Shown here piece by piece: positions 23,685-31,774 of a stretch of DNA of 36,838 nt. The translations under genes were made by a program, and so were the position numbers. The stretch spans positions 1 through 36,838 of the forward strand of contig PXST01000017.1 of assembly GCA_003023405.1 (NCBI GenBank), written 5' to 3'. The notes below the pieces were generated by a model that ran no database searches, was not told the origin of the DNA, and worked only from the letters and a program-made list of their open reading frames with translations. The DNA is from Halobacteriales archaeon SW_8_68_21 (lineage in GTDB: Archaea > Halobacteriota > Halobacteria > Halobacteriales > Haloferacaceae). Position 1 is the stretch's first letter. Each line of letters begins with the position of its first letter.

Positions 23685-24599
23685 TCACTCCTCGTCGTCG
23701 AGCTGGTCGAGATGCGTCAACACGCCGCGAGCGTTCAGGCTCGTGTTCGCCCGCGCCCGCTCTGGGTTCCAGTAGTCGATGTCGCGGCTCGCCGCCTCGA
23801 AGTGCTCGACGACCGCCTCGTCGCCGTCGAGTTCGGCGCGCTTCCGCCGGACACGCTCGACCCACTCGACGAACGCCCGCTTCGCCTCGCCGATCAGGTC
23901 CGCGTCGCACTCCCGCGGTCCAAAGTGACCGAAACAGATAGTTTCGGGGTCGATCTCCTCGATCAGCCGAATGTCGTCGAGACACTGCTCGAAGTCGAAC
24001 TGCGGCGGCGGCGACGTCGGGACCACGGCGTCGACCTCCGGGACGTAGATGCCGGCCGCGTCGGCGGCGAACACGACCCCGGCGTCCGGCTCGTGGTAGA
24101 CGGCGTGGTGCGGGGCGTGGCCCGGGGCCTCGTGGACGACCAGCTCGCGGTCGCCGAGGTCGATCCGGTCGCCCTCGCTCACCCCCTCGATCCGGTCGCC
24201 GGGGACCGGCCTCGGATCCGCGTAATACTCCCACTGCTCTCCGACCGCCGACTTGGTGCCGGCGACGAGCGCCCCGGGGTCGACGAGGTGGCGGACGCCC
24301 TTCTCCGGCACCCGAACCTCGGCGTTCGGGTACCGCTCCGCGAGGTAGCCCGCCCCGCCCGCGTGGTCGAGGTGGGCGTGCGTCGGGAGGATCCACGCGA
24401 GTTCCTCGCGGCCGACCCCGACCTCCTCGACCGTCTCGAAGAGGGCCTCCCGGTTCGCCCCCGTCCCCGTGTCGATCACGATCGGTCGTTCCGCGTCGTA
24501 CACGTACACCGCGCCGTACTCGTCGGTCTCGAACATGCCGGTGTCGTGGACGTACAGGTCGTCGACGCCGCGAACCGGTTCGAACTCGCCAGCGGGCAT
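23685..24599 (-). CDS. MBL-fold metallo-hydrolase
   Basis: This is a 304-residue metallo-beta-lactamase-fold hydrolase. The zinc motif THAHLDHAGG supplies the HxHxDH ligands. Further ligands are GHAPHH (third His), FAADAAG (bridging Asp) and CFGHFG (last His). A C-terminal helical extension (AKRAFVEWVERVRRKRAEL) resembles the glyoxalase II-like and SoxH-like group. The substrate is not evident. The ATG at 24599 is chosen because the upstream open frame is low-complexity and overlaps the promoter of the divergent gene. It is not in an operon. Confidence 0.9.
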   Translation of the reverse strand: MPAGEFEPVRGVDDLYVHDTGMFETDEYGAVYVYDAERPIVIDTGTGANREALFETVEEVGVGREELAWILPTHAHLDHAGGAGYLAERYPNAEVRVPEKGVRHLVDPGALVAGTKSAVGEQWEYYADPRPVPGDRIEGVSEGDRIDLGDRELVVHEAPGHAPHHAVYHEPDAGVVFAADAAGIYVPEVDAVVPTSPPPQFDFEQCLDDIRLIEEIDPETICFGHFGPRECDADLIGEAKRAFVEWVERVRRKRAELDGDEAVVEHFEAASRDIDYWNPERARANTSLNARGVLTHLDQLDDEE

Positions 24600-24731
24600 A
24601 CCGGACGAGGAACCCGCGGCCACTTCTAGCGATCGGTCCGGTGGAGGTCCCGCGAGGCTCCGCGCTTCGGTCCGACTCCTCTCACCCACGAACGGGCCGG
24701 GGCTTATACTCGCCCCGCCCGATAGATCGGT

Positions 24732-25676
24732 ATGCGAGTGCTCGTCACCGGCGCGACCGGATTCGTCGGGAGCTGGTTCGTCCCGACGCTTCTCGAGCGC
24801 GGCCACGACGTGGTCGCGCTCGTCCGCGACGCCGGCGGCTACGCAGCGCCCGACGGCGTCGCCGTCGTCGAGGGCGACCTACTGGAACCGGAGACGCTCC
24901 CGCCGGCGTTCGAACTCGACGGAGAGGCGGTCGACGCCGCGTACTACCTCGTCCACTCGATGGACGGCGGCCCGGGCTACGAGGAGCGCGACCGCAACTG
25001 CGCGACCAACTTCGCCGCGGCGGCGTCGGCCGCGGGGATCGACCGGATCGTCTACCTCGGCGGGCTCGGCGAGGACCGCGACGAACTCTCCGAACACCTC
25101 CGATCGCGGCGAGAGGTGGAGCGGATCCTCGGGGACGGCGACCCGGCGCTCACGACGCTCCGGGCCGCGATCATCATCGGCGGCGGCAGCGCCAGCTTCG
25201 AGGTCGTCGCCGGGCTGGCGCGACGGCTCCCGGTGATGGTCACCCCGAAGTGGGTCGACACGCTGTGTCAGCCGATCGCGATAGCCGACGTGGTCGCGTA
25301 CCTCGCCGGCGTCCTCGATGTCCCCAAGACCGCGGGCGAGACGTTCGAGATCGGCGGGCCGGAGGTGTTGACCTACGCCGAGATCCTCCGCCGGACGAGA
25401 CGCCAGCTCGGCGGTGGGCTCCGGATCCTCCGGGTCCCCGTCCTGAGTCCGGAGCTGTCGGCCCGCTGGCTCCGGCTCGTCACCGACGTGAACCCCTACC
25501 TCGCCCGGTCGCTGGTCGAGGGACTCCGCAACACCGTGATCGTCGAGGAAGACCGGATCCGCGAGTTCGTGCCGGTCGAGTTGACCCCCTTCGAACTCGG
25601 CGTCGCGCGGGCGCTGACCGAGTCCAGGAACGCCGAACGATCGTGGTTGAGCGCGCTCCCCGGGGTCTCGCCGTGA
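24732..25676 (+). CDS. NAD(P)-binding epimerase-like / NmrA-type oxidoreductase
   Basis: This 314-residue Rossmann-fold protein has the nucleotide motif VTGATGFVGSWFVPTLLERGH at the N-terminus. It has no SDR catalytic YxxxK: RIVYLGGLGED occupies that strand. It is closest to the atypical SDR group with NmrA and the complex I 39-kDa-like proteins, which bind NAD(P) without clear catalysis. The C-terminal part (RWLRLVTDVNPYLARSLVEGL) is typical of the bacterial/archaeal two-gene relatives. The TATA-like cttatact (24703-24710) is 25 bp upstream. The stop overlaps the GTG start of a membrane protein, implying a joint function. Confidence 0.88.
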   Translation: MRVLVTGATGFVGSWFVPTLLERGHDVVALVRDAGGYAAPDGVAVVEGDLLEPETLPPAFELDGEAVDAAYYLVHSMDGGPGYEERDRNCATNFAAAASAAGIDRIVYLGGLGEDRDELSEHLRSRREVERILGDGDPALTTLRAAIIIGGGSASFEVVAGLARRLPVMVTPKWVDTLCQPIAIADVVAYLAGVLDVPKTAGETFEIGGPEVLTYAEILRRTRRQLGGGLRILRVPVLSPELSARWLRLVTDVNPYLARSLVEGLRNTVIVEEDRIREFVPVELTPFELGVARALTESRNAERSWLSALPGVSP

Positions 25677-26353
25677 GCCCCGATTACGGCGAGACGTGGG
25701 TGTACGAGAGCCTCGTCGGGGGCATCCCCGGACTCGGGGTCTCGCGGACGCTGGCTGTCGCGCTCCAGTTCGTGATCTTCGAGGCGGGCGTGCTGGGACT
25801 CGGCTGGTACTACGGGACGTGGAACGCCGTGGCCGCCGGGACGGTCGCCGTCGTCGTCGCCGCGGTCGGCAGCGTCGAGATGCACCGACTGGGCGCGAAA
25901 AACCGGCTGCTCGGGACGCCGCCCGAACACAAGCGACTGCTGTTCGGGTCGGGCATCGAGATCGTGTTGGGCGTGCTGGCGTTCATCGCGCTTGTGACGT
26001 ACCTGTTCACGTGGGACGGCACCGCAGAGCCGACGCTCATCGACCGGCTATTCGGGTCTGAACCGCCGATACCCGTCGTCTACCTCACGCTGCTCGTCCT
26101 CTGGGACCTGACGTACCGGATCGGCACCTCGTGGTGGAGCGCCGTCGTCGCCCTGTGGCGCGCGGTCCGCGTCGACCTCCCACCCGAGGAGCGGGCGACG
26201 GTCAGACGGCTCGACGCCGAGAACATCGGCTTCTCGGTCGTCCAACTTGCCTTGGTCCCGTTCCTCCTCACCGAACCCGTGCTGCTCGGCGCGGTCGTCG
26301 GCCACGTCGTCGCGGTCGCGGTCGTCTGTTCCGCGGCGATCTGGCTGACGTGA
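25673..26353 (+). CDS. polytopic membrane protein coupled to the epimerase-like gene
   Basis: This 226-residue protein starts VSPDYGETWVYESLVGGIPG. It has about six hydrophobic helices, in three pairs: VALQFVIFEAGVLGLGWYY with the adjacent VAAGTVAVVVAAVG, EIVLGVLAFIALVTYLF with VVYLTLLVLWDLTY, and VVQLALVPFLL with VLLGAVVGHVVAVAVVCSA. No transporter signature is recognised; I think haloarchaeal databases list it as a DUF (possibly DUF7530, uncertain). The GTG at 25673 overlaps the TGA of the upstream gene by four bases, so translation is coupled. Confidence 0.85.
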   Translation: MSPDYGETWVYESLVGGIPGLGVSRTLAVALQFVIFEAGVLGLGWYYGTWNAVAAGTVAVVVAAVGSVEMHRLGAKNRLLGTPPEHKRLLFGSGIEIVLGVLAFIALVTYLFTWDGTAEPTLIDRLFGSEPPIPVVYLTLLVLWDLTYRIGTSWWSAVVALWRAVRVDLPPEERATVRRLDAENIGFSVVQLALVPFLLTEPVLLGAVVGHVVAVAVVCSAAIWLT

Positions 26354-26443
26354 CCGGACTTGACCGGACTTGACCCGATCCGACATGACAGATTCGACCC
26401 GATCCGACGTGACAGATTCGACCCGATCCGACGTGACCCGACC
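26351..26443 (+). repeat. 24-bp tandem repeats after the membrane protein gene
   Basis: Three 24-bp units (26372-26395, 26396-26419, 26420-26443) share GACCCGATCCGAC followed by RTGACAGATTC, the last unit diverging at its end. They are preceded by a 10-bp repeat TGACCGGACT given twice (26351-26370) that begins at the stop codon. All lie between the stop of one gene and the 3' end of the DUF5786 gene. The remaining 100 bp before that gene show nothing recognisable. Confidence 0.9.
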
Positions 26444-26550
26444 CGCCCAGACTCGACCCGACCCGCCGCGGCGGCCGCTCATCGCTCGCGAGCGTTGCCA
26501 CTGGGGCGTTCGAGGACGGAGTCAGAAGGCGCGGCATCGCCGCGGCCGCG

Positions 26551-26724
26551 TCACTTGCCCTGTAGCTCTTCGAACTTGTCGAGGAGTGCCTCCGTGGAGT
26601 CGCCCGAGTCGTAGGTCAGGGAACCGGAGTACTCGGGCCGCTCCGCGTCGAAGTCCGCGTCGACTTCGCTGGTCTTCTTCTCGCGACGCTCGTGTTCTGC
26701 CTCGTCATAGGCACCCATTGACAT
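26551..26724 (-). CDS. DUF5786-like small acidic protein
   Basis: This 57-residue highly acidic protein, MSMGAYDEAEHERREKKTSE and onwards, ends DSTEALLDKFEELQGK. This pattern is the haloarchaeal DUF5786 family as I remember it, of unknown function. A strong TATA-like gatatattac (minus strand, 26752-26761) lies about 30 bp before the ATG at 26724. The second ATG at 26718 (MGAYDE) is the alternative. It is not obviously linked to its neighbours. Confidence 0.88.
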   Translation of the reverse strand: MSMGAYDEAEHERREKKTSEVDADFDAERPEYSGSLTYDSGDSTEALLDKFEELQGK

Positions 26725-26843
26725 GATACGACCACACTTGACCGTTTCCTGTAATATATCTGTCGGCAGAAGTATCATAAATCGTGAACGTTCGGCCCCG
26801 TTCACCGGAATCGATTAACCTCGCGGCGTGATACCGAACGTCC

Positions 26844-27893
26844 GTGGCACAACCCCTCCGCTTCAGACGCTCCCCCGGTCGCTGGACCGCGGACCGGGTC
26901 CGGTCTCGGATCGAGCGCCCGCTCGACGAGAACCTCGGAGCGACCGCCGGCGACCCGTGGTTCGCGCCGCCGCCCGACTGCGAGGCGCGCCGGTTCGACA
27001 TGGACGACGGGTCGTTCGCGCTGTTCTGCTGGACCGACGACGACGCCGACCCCCCGGACGGCACCGACGGCGGCCCCGTCGGCTACTGGCTCGGCAACAC
27101 CGAGACGCCGAGCGAGCTCTGGCGGACGGAAAAATACGGGTTCGACGAGGCCCCGTACCCGGTCTCGCGGTGGGCACAGCGGGAGCTGCTCGCCGCGCTC
27201 CACGACGACGAGCCGTGGCTGGCCGACTACCCGCACATCTCGTGGTACTTTCTCCCCGTGTTCTGCTCAAAGGACGGCGCGGAGACGAGCCGGGCGTTCT
27301 TCCGCGACCACGCGGCCGGGTTCCCGGACGCGACCCGCGAGGCCGGCACGGGGTTCGTCGAGGAGACGCTCCGGCCGGGCGTCCTCGACGACTATCGCGC
27401 GACGATGGCCGGGAAGCTCGGCACGTCCGTCTCGCTCGATATCGTCCGGATGAGCGCGGCGATAGCCGAGTTCACCGCCGCCCGGATCCTTACCGAGGCG
27501 GGGTACGGCGTGACCCCCGAGATCGAAGTGACGACCGGCCACTCCATCGACTTTCGCGCGACGGTCCCCGACACGGGGACCGGTCACCTCGTCGAGGTGA
27601 CGCGCCCGCAGCCGACGGCGAGGCGCTCAGCGAACGAACCCGTCGCCGCCGTCCGCGACACCGTCGAGACGAAGACCAGTGGACAACTCGCGGCCCACGC
27701 CGGCGGCGTCACCCTGTTCGTCGACTGCTCATCGTTCCCAGCCGAGGAGTGGACCGCGGTGCGCGCGGCCGAACCCGTGGTCCGTCACAAGCCCGCGGTC
27801 GCGTACCGCGCCGAGCCGGACGGGTCGATCGAGGGATATCGAACGGGATCGGTCCCGCTCGATCTCTCGGGCGTCGTCGATCCGGTCTCGTAG
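26844..27893 (+). CDS. DUF5784-like protein with a nuclease-like C-terminal core
   Basis: This 349-residue soluble protein is a haloarchaea-specific family member (DUF5784 from memory). The N-terminal half has many aromatic residues (PHISWYFLPVFCSKDG). The C-terminal half contains EFTAARILTEAGYGVTPEIEVTTGHSIDFRA, VEVTRPQP and ETKTSGQL, an order of E, then (V/I)DF-type strand, then ExT that recalls restriction-endonuclease-like folds. That link is an inference from pattern only. The GTG at 26844 is the start; TATA-like gattaacc (26814-26821) is about 26 bp upstream, divergent from the DUF5786 promoter. Confidence 0.83.
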   Translation: MAQPLRFRRSPGRWTADRVRSRIERPLDENLGATAGDPWFAPPPDCEARRFDMDDGSFALFCWTDDDADPPDGTDGGPVGYWLGNTETPSELWRTEKYGFDEAPYPVSRWAQRELLAALHDDEPWLADYPHISWYFLPVFCSKDGAETSRAFFRDHAAGFPDATREAGTGFVEETLRPGVLDDYRATMAGKLGTSVSLDIVRMSAAIAEFTAARILTEAGYGVTPEIEVTTGHSIDFRATVPDTGTGHLVEVTRPQPTARRSANEPVAAVRDTVETKTSGQLAAHAGGVTLFVDCSSFPAEEWTAVRAAEPVVRHKPAVAYRAEPDGSIEGYRTGSVPLDLSGVVDPVS

Positions 27894-27954
27894 CCGCGTC
27901 GCTCCCCGATCGGGTAACAAAGGGAGGGGGACGGACTCCGTGCGGTTCGCCGCG

Positions 27955-28242
27955 TCAGAACGAGACCGGCGAGGGACCGTACTCCGCGTCGGTGGTCGGA
28001 TCGCGGTCCGAGTAGAACCGGCGACCGACGCCGCGGTGACAGACGCCGGCTCGGAGGGTGGTGAGTACGTCCTCGGGGTCTTCGAACGTCTGATCGCCGA
28101 ACCGTTCCAAGACGTCGCCGATCCGCTCGGACCCGTTTGCGAGCTCTACGGTCGCGTTTCCGTGAGCCGCGATGATCTTCTCGGCGGTAGTCGGGTACTG
28201 GTGCCGTTCGAGTCGGTCGTCGACGCCATTCAAGCGCATCAA
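27955..28242 (-). CDS. DUF5789-like small protein
   Basis: This is a 95-residue protein. The run RLERHQYPTTAEKIIAAHG, ATVELANGSERIGDVLERFG and CHRGVGRRFYSDRDP matches what I remember of haloarchaeal DUF5789 proteins, relatives of DUF2795, which have a small helical fold and unknown function. Start ATG at 28242, or the next ATG at 28239. A TATA-like cattaagaac (28263-28272) lies 25-30 bp upstream. It is convergent with the DUF5784 gene across 61 bp. Confidence 0.87.
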   Translation of the reverse strand: MMRLNGVDDRLERHQYPTTAEKIIAAHGNATVELANGSERIGDVLERFGDQTFEDPEDVLTTLRAGVCHRGVGRRFYSDRDPTTDAEYGPSPVSF

Positions 28243-28386
28243 TAGATAGAAATCTCCGATAGTTCTTAATGATTGTCCATGTACAACCTTAGCCGGAGGG
28301 CATACCTTATACCGCCTTATATTTGACCGCCGCCGCGTCGCCGTGGGACCGCCGCCGCTTAGTGTCAGGCCCCGCTATCCGTCCCT

Positions 28387-29292
28387 ATGACCTCTGATTA
28401 CGCCGATTCCGCCGACTCTGGTGACTCCATCGACTCCGCCGCCGACTCCGCTGACGCCGTCGTCGCCGACCTCCACGCGCACACGACCGTCTCAGACGGG
28501 ACGCTCACCCTCGACGAGGTGCCGGCGGCCGCCCGCGAGGCGGGCGTTGACTGGGTCGCGGTCACCGACCACGACCGGATCCACCCCGCCCTCGACGCGC
28601 CGGTCGTCGAGCGCGACGGCGTCCGGATCGTGCGCGGGATCGAACTCCGCGTCGACGCCGGCTTCGAGCGTCTCGATCTCCTCGGATACGGCGTCGGACA
28701 CACCGACGCCCTCGACGCGGAGGTCGACCGCCTCCAGCGCGACCGCCGGGAGCGCGGGGCGGCGATCCTCGACCGGGTCGAGGACCGGCTCGGCGTCGAC
28801 CTCGGCGTCGAACCCCGCGCCGGGCTGGGACGACCGCACATCGCCCGGGCCATCGACGGGTCCGACGCACCCTACGACTACGCCGGGGCGTTCGACGAAC
28901 TGATCGGCGACGACGGGCCGTGCTACGTCGCACGCGAGGTGACGCCGCTCGACGAGGGACTCGACCTCCTCGTGGACGCGTGCGCGCTCGTCGGGCTGGC
29001 GCACCCGTTTCGGTACGACCGCGTCGACGAGGCCCTCTCGGTCGCCCGCGAGTCGGCCGCGGTCGACGCCGTCGAGCACTTTTACCCCTACGGCCGTGCG
29101 GTCGACGACGTGCGGATCGACCGTCTCGCCGCCGAGGCCGACCTGCTCAAAACCGGGGGGACGGACGCACACGAGCGGACGCTCGGCGCGGCCGGACTGA
29201 CGGAATCGGCGTTTGAGCCGGTCCGGGAGCGCCTCCCCGAACCGGTCCCGGCCGAGGGGGACGCCGCCGTACAGCCCGACGAACAGGATTAA
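28387..29292 (+). CDS. PHP-domain metal-dependent phosphoesterase
   Basis: This is a 301-residue protein. A Ser/Asp/Ala-rich head (1-25) precedes the PHP domain. Its metal motifs are DLHAHTTVSDG, VTDHDRI, RGIELRV, GRPHIAR, GLAHPF and GGTDAHE. This is the layout of YciV/TrpH-type 5'-3' exoribonucleases and 3',5'-nucleotide bisphosphate phosphatases, so a nucleotide or RNA substrate is likely. TATA-like cgcttagtg (28357-28365) is about 25 bp upstream. It reads towards the small DUF6757 gene, which has its own TATA box. Confidence 0.9.
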   Translation: MTSDYADSADSGDSIDSAADSADAVVADLHAHTTVSDGTLTLDEVPAAAREAGVDWVAVTDHDRIHPALDAPVVERDGVRIVRGIELRVDAGFERLDLLGYGVGHTDALDAEVDRLQRDRRERGAAILDRVEDRLGVDLGVEPRAGLGRPHIARAIDGSDAPYDYAGAFDELIGDDGPCYVAREVTPLDEGLDLLVDACALVGLAHPFRYDRVDEALSVARESAAVDAVEHFYPYGRAVDDVRIDRLAAEADLLKTGGTDAHERTLGAAGLTESAFEPVRERLPEPVPAEGDAAVQPDEQD

Positions 29293-29317
29293 GCCCGCGC
29301 CGAACGGACCGTCGCGC

Positions 29318-29482
29318 ATGCGGTGTCACTACTGCGACCGGGAGGCCACGTACGAGGCCGAGCAGCGCGGCGTAGTGGTCGGTCTCTGCGAGTCACACTT
29401 CAAACAGCGCGTCGAGCAGCTCGCGGAGTCGGACGAGCTGGCGGCGCTCCGCGACCGAATTGACATCGAGTCCTCGGAGTAG
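29318..29482 (+). CDS. DUF6757-like zinc-finger microprotein
   Basis: This is a 54-residue protein. MRCHYCDREATYEAEQRGVV is followed by LCESHFKQRVEQL, giving a C-x2-C ... C-x2-H zinc-binding set. It belongs to the abundant class of haloarchaeal small zinc-finger proteins; I think DUF6757. The C-terminal helix is acidic. The ATG at 29318 has a TATA-like ggattaagcc (29286-29295) about 28 bp upstream, inside the last codons of the PHP gene. Such proteins are usually regulatory or RNA-related, but nothing specific is shown here. Confidence 0.88.
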   Translation: MRCHYCDREATYEAEQRGVVVGLCESHFKQRVEQLAESDELAALRDRIDIESSE

Positions 29483-29597
29483 TCGCGGCGTTTCCCCTCC
29501 TCCGCGCCGGACCTCCGCCTCCACCGGTGGCACCCGGCCACCGAACCCCCCGCGCCGAGACGAACGGTAAAAGACCGCGCGGGGCCAACGCCTCCAC

Positions 29598-30578
29598 ATG
29601 GACCTCACGGACCGGCCGCGCCGGCTTCGGGCCGACGGCGTTCGCCCGCTCGTCGCCGAGACCGACCTCTCGGCGTCCGACCTGATCGCACCCGTCTTCG
29701 TCGACGCGACGACCGACGAGCGCGTCCCCATCGAGACGATGCCGGGCCACGAGCGCGTCCCGGTCGAACAGGCGGTCGACCGCGTCGAGGAGATCGCCGA
29801 GACGGGCGTCGAGACCGTGATCCTCTTCGGCGTTCCCGAGTCGAAAGACGCCACGGGAAGCCGAGCGTACGCCGACGACGGCGTCGTCCAGCGGGCGATC
29901 CGACGGATCGACGCGGAGACGGACGCGACGGTGATCGGCGATGTCTGCCTCTGTGAGTACACCGACCACGGGCACTGCGGCGCGATCGAAGAGACGGCCG
30001 AGGCGGACCCGACGCTCACGGTGAAAAACGACGAGACGCTCGACCTACTCGCGCGCACCGCGGTCTCGCAGGCCGACGCGGGCGCGGACGTTGTCGCCCC
30101 GTCGGCGATGACCGACGGACAGGTGGGCGCGATCCGCGAGGCGCTCGACGAGGCGGGCCACGAGGCGGTCGCGATCGTGAGCTACGCCGCGAAGTATGAG
30201 TCCGCCTTCTACGGTCCCTTCCGCCACGCGGCCGACGGCGCGCCCGCGTTCGGCGACCGCCGGCACTACCAGATGGACCCCGCGAACCGCCGCGAGGCGC
30301 TCCGAGAGGCGCGCCTCGACGCCGAGCAGGGCGCTGACGTGTTGATGGTGAAACCGGGACTCCCCTCCCTCGACGTCGTCGGCGACCTCCGACGGGAGTT
30401 CGACCGCCCGATCGCGGCGTACAACGTCTCCGGCGAGTACGCGATGCTCCACGCCGCCGCGGAGAAGGGGTGGCTCGACCTGGAGGCGACCGCGCTGGAG
30501 TCGCTCACCGCTCTTAAGCGCGCGGGCGCGGATCTAATCGTGACGTACTTCGCCGAGGACGTGGCCGACTATTTATAA
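29598..30578 (+). CDS. hemB: delta-aminolevulinic acid dehydratase (porphobilinogen synthase)
   Basis: This 326-residue enzyme condenses two 5-aminolevulinate molecules to porphobilinogen for heme and cobamide synthesis. Schiff-base lysines are Lys199 (VSYAAKYESAFYGPFR) and Lys252 (VLMVKPGLPSLD). The zinc site is Cys117, Cys119 and Cys127 in DVCLCEYTDHGHCG, i.e. the zinc-dependent form. TATA-like ggtaaaag (29569-29576) is about 25 bp upstream. It is transcribed alone; other heme genes are not in the window. The stop codon region (tatttataaac) is followed by the structured repeat copy B. Confidence 0.96.
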   Translation: MDLTDRPRRLRADGVRPLVAETDLSASDLIAPVFVDATTDERVPIETMPGHERVPVEQAVDRVEEIAETGVETVILFGVPESKDATGSRAYADDGVVQRAIRRIDAETDATVIGDVCLCEYTDHGHCGAIEETAEADPTLTVKNDETLDLLARTAVSQADAGADVVAPSAMTDGQVGAIREALDEAGHEAVAIVSYAAKYESAFYGPFRHAADGAPAFGDRRHYQMDPANRREALREARLDAEQGADVLMVKPGLPSLDVVGDLRREFDRPIAAYNVSGEYAMLHAAAEKGWLDLEATALESLTALKRAGADLIVTYFAEDVADYL

Positions 30579-30620
30579 ACGAAACCCGGTGGCGGCCGCT
30601 TTTCTTCGCCCATCCACGCT

Positions 30621-30910
30621 GGCGCGCGCCTGCGAGGCCGCCTCGCGGCCGAGCCGCGAGGGACCGTGTCCCTCGCTGCCAGAGAATCTCCGATTCTCGC
30701 TGGAGTCGGCCGGTCGGAGCGAAGCGGAGACCGGTCGACGAGGCTGGGGAGGCGTGAGGTGCGGGGCGGGGGGACTCGAAGGGGCAGCCGTGAGGACGAA
30801 GCACGGCGAAGTAAGGACCGAAACGAAGGAGCGAGTGAAACGAGCGACTGAGTGAGGACCGCAGCGAGCCGCGCGAGCTCTCGGCTGGGGCTTCGGTGGT
30901 CTCTGTGTCG
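30621..30910 (+). repeat. structured intergenic repeat element, copy B
   Basis: Perfect hairpins in order: GGCCGC-CTC-GCGGCC (30636-30650), a 9-bp stem 30656-30664/30668-30676 with loop CGT, GAGAATC-TCC-GATTCTC (30682-30698), and CCGGTC/GACCGG (30710-30715/30729-30734) around the loop GGAGCGAAGCGGA. Blocks GAGGCTGGGGAGGCGTGAGG and TCGAAGGGGCAG follow, and the right end is TCGGCTGGGGCTTCGG plus TGTGTCGG. It fills the hemB-ferredoxin gap (30579-30924). The open frames within it are Arg/Gly-rich and are not credible proteins. Confidence 0.75.
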
Positions 30911-30924
30911 GCTGTAATTTGATC

Positions 30925-31167
30925 TCACACCACCTGCTCGCCGTCGTCGTCGTAAACTTTGATCGCGTCGACGGGGCACGACCGGGCCGCGAACTTCGCG
31001 TCCAGTTTTTCCCCATCTGGGACCTCGACGACGAACAGGTCCTCGTCCTCCTCGGTGCCGTCCGTCAGGTCCGCCTTCCCGTCGTTCAGGTTCTTCTCGA
31101 AGGCGTCCCACTCGGCGACGCACTGGAACATCCCGACGCAAGTGTCGCGGTCGAACTCGACGCGCAT
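30925..31167 (-). CDS. one-cluster ferredoxin, three cysteines
   Basis: This 80-residue acidic ferredoxin has cysteines in DTCVGMFQC (C10 and C16) and RSCPVDAI (about C64). The usual second cysteine position (C-x2-C) is Met13, so the cluster should be [3Fe-4S], or [4Fe-4S] with a non-Cys ligand, like the single-cluster ferredoxins of cytochrome P450 systems and some archaea. An acidic insert (DGTEEDED) suits high salt. The start at 31167 follows from family length. No redox partner gene is adjacent. The gene is bracketed by inward-facing ends of repeat copies B and C. Confidence 0.88.
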   Translation of the reverse strand: MRVEFDRDTCVGMFQCVAEWDAFEKNLNDGKADLTDGTEEDEDLFVVEVPDGEKLDAKFAARSCPVDAIKVYDDDGEQVV

Positions 31168-31227
31168 GGATCTTGGTTCGGCGAGGCGGTACAAAGCGGT
31201 AACGACGCGATGCGACCTCGTTGCTCC

Positions 31228-31356
31228 CGTGACCGAGACCGCCGAAGCCCCGGCCGCCCGATACGATGTCGTCGGCCTCACTACGAAGCGCCGGATGCCA
31301 GAGGGACCTCCGGTCCCTCGCGTCTCGCGGCATCCGGCCGCTCGCAGGCACGCGCC
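31228..31356 (-). repeat. short inverted copy C of the structured repeat
   Basis: On the minus strand the left end GGCGCGTGCCTGCGAG (31341-31356) differs from copy B at one base, and the right end GCGGCCGGGGCTTCGGCGG (31240-31258) matches the copy A/B right ends. Between them is one large hairpin: outer 10-bp stem GCCGGATGCC/GGCATCCGGC (31290-31299/31329-31338), inner 8-bp stem GAGGGACC-TCC-GGTCCCTC (31301-31319). The central part of the longer copies is absent, as in an internally deleted element. Confidence 0.7.
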
Positions 31357-31425
31357 ACCACAGATCGATCAGACTCGCTCCCTCCGACCGTCCTTTTTAA
31401 GCGTCGCAGGGATCGACTCACGAGC

Positions 31426-31680
31426 ATGACCACCGTCTGGCTCGTCGACCGGCAGTTCGACTCGAAGGGACTCGTCCGGCTCACCTACGCCACCGAAGAC
31501 GGCGAGCGGATGCACACGAAGGAGCTGGCCGAACAGCGCCTCGTCATGGGCGACGGGATCACCGCCGGCCGGGAGGTCGAGGAGACGGCGCTCGGCGAGA
31601 GCCCGGACGACGAGGTCGAGCGGTTTGCGGCGGCGGCGTCGAAAATGGCGGCCGAACACGACCTCGACGACCGGGTCTGA
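31426..31680 (+). CDS. small haloarchaeal protein, unknown function (DUF7111-like)
   Basis: This 84-residue acidic protein, MTTVWLVDRQFDSKGLVRLT followed by YATEDGERMHTKELAEQ, ends AAASKMAAEHDLDDRV. It is probably a beta-rich domain plus a C-terminal helix. I think it belongs to a haloarchaeal DUF (possibly DUF7111), from memory. A clear TATA-like ctttttaag (31393-31401) lies 25-33 bp before the ATG at 31426, which is why this start is taken. valS follows with a 94-bp gap and its own promoter. Confidence 0.82.
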   Translation: MTTVWLVDRQFDSKGLVRLTYATEDGERMHTKELAEQRLVMGDGITAGREVEETALGESPDDEVERFAAAASKMAAEHDLDDRV

Positions 31681-31774
31681 TCGCCTGATTCCGCCGGAAT
31701 CTCCCACTCGACTACGCTACCGGCTCCGCATAACCGAGTCGATTAAGAGGGAACCGGCGGAACATGTGTCTGAA

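Noticed and set aside
24641..26353. Single 570-codon frame as one fusion protein of epimerase and membrane protein
   Set aside because: The first 340 codons are an out-of-frame Arg-rich shadow of the epimerase gene. The real membrane protein starts at the GTG at 25673 in this frame.
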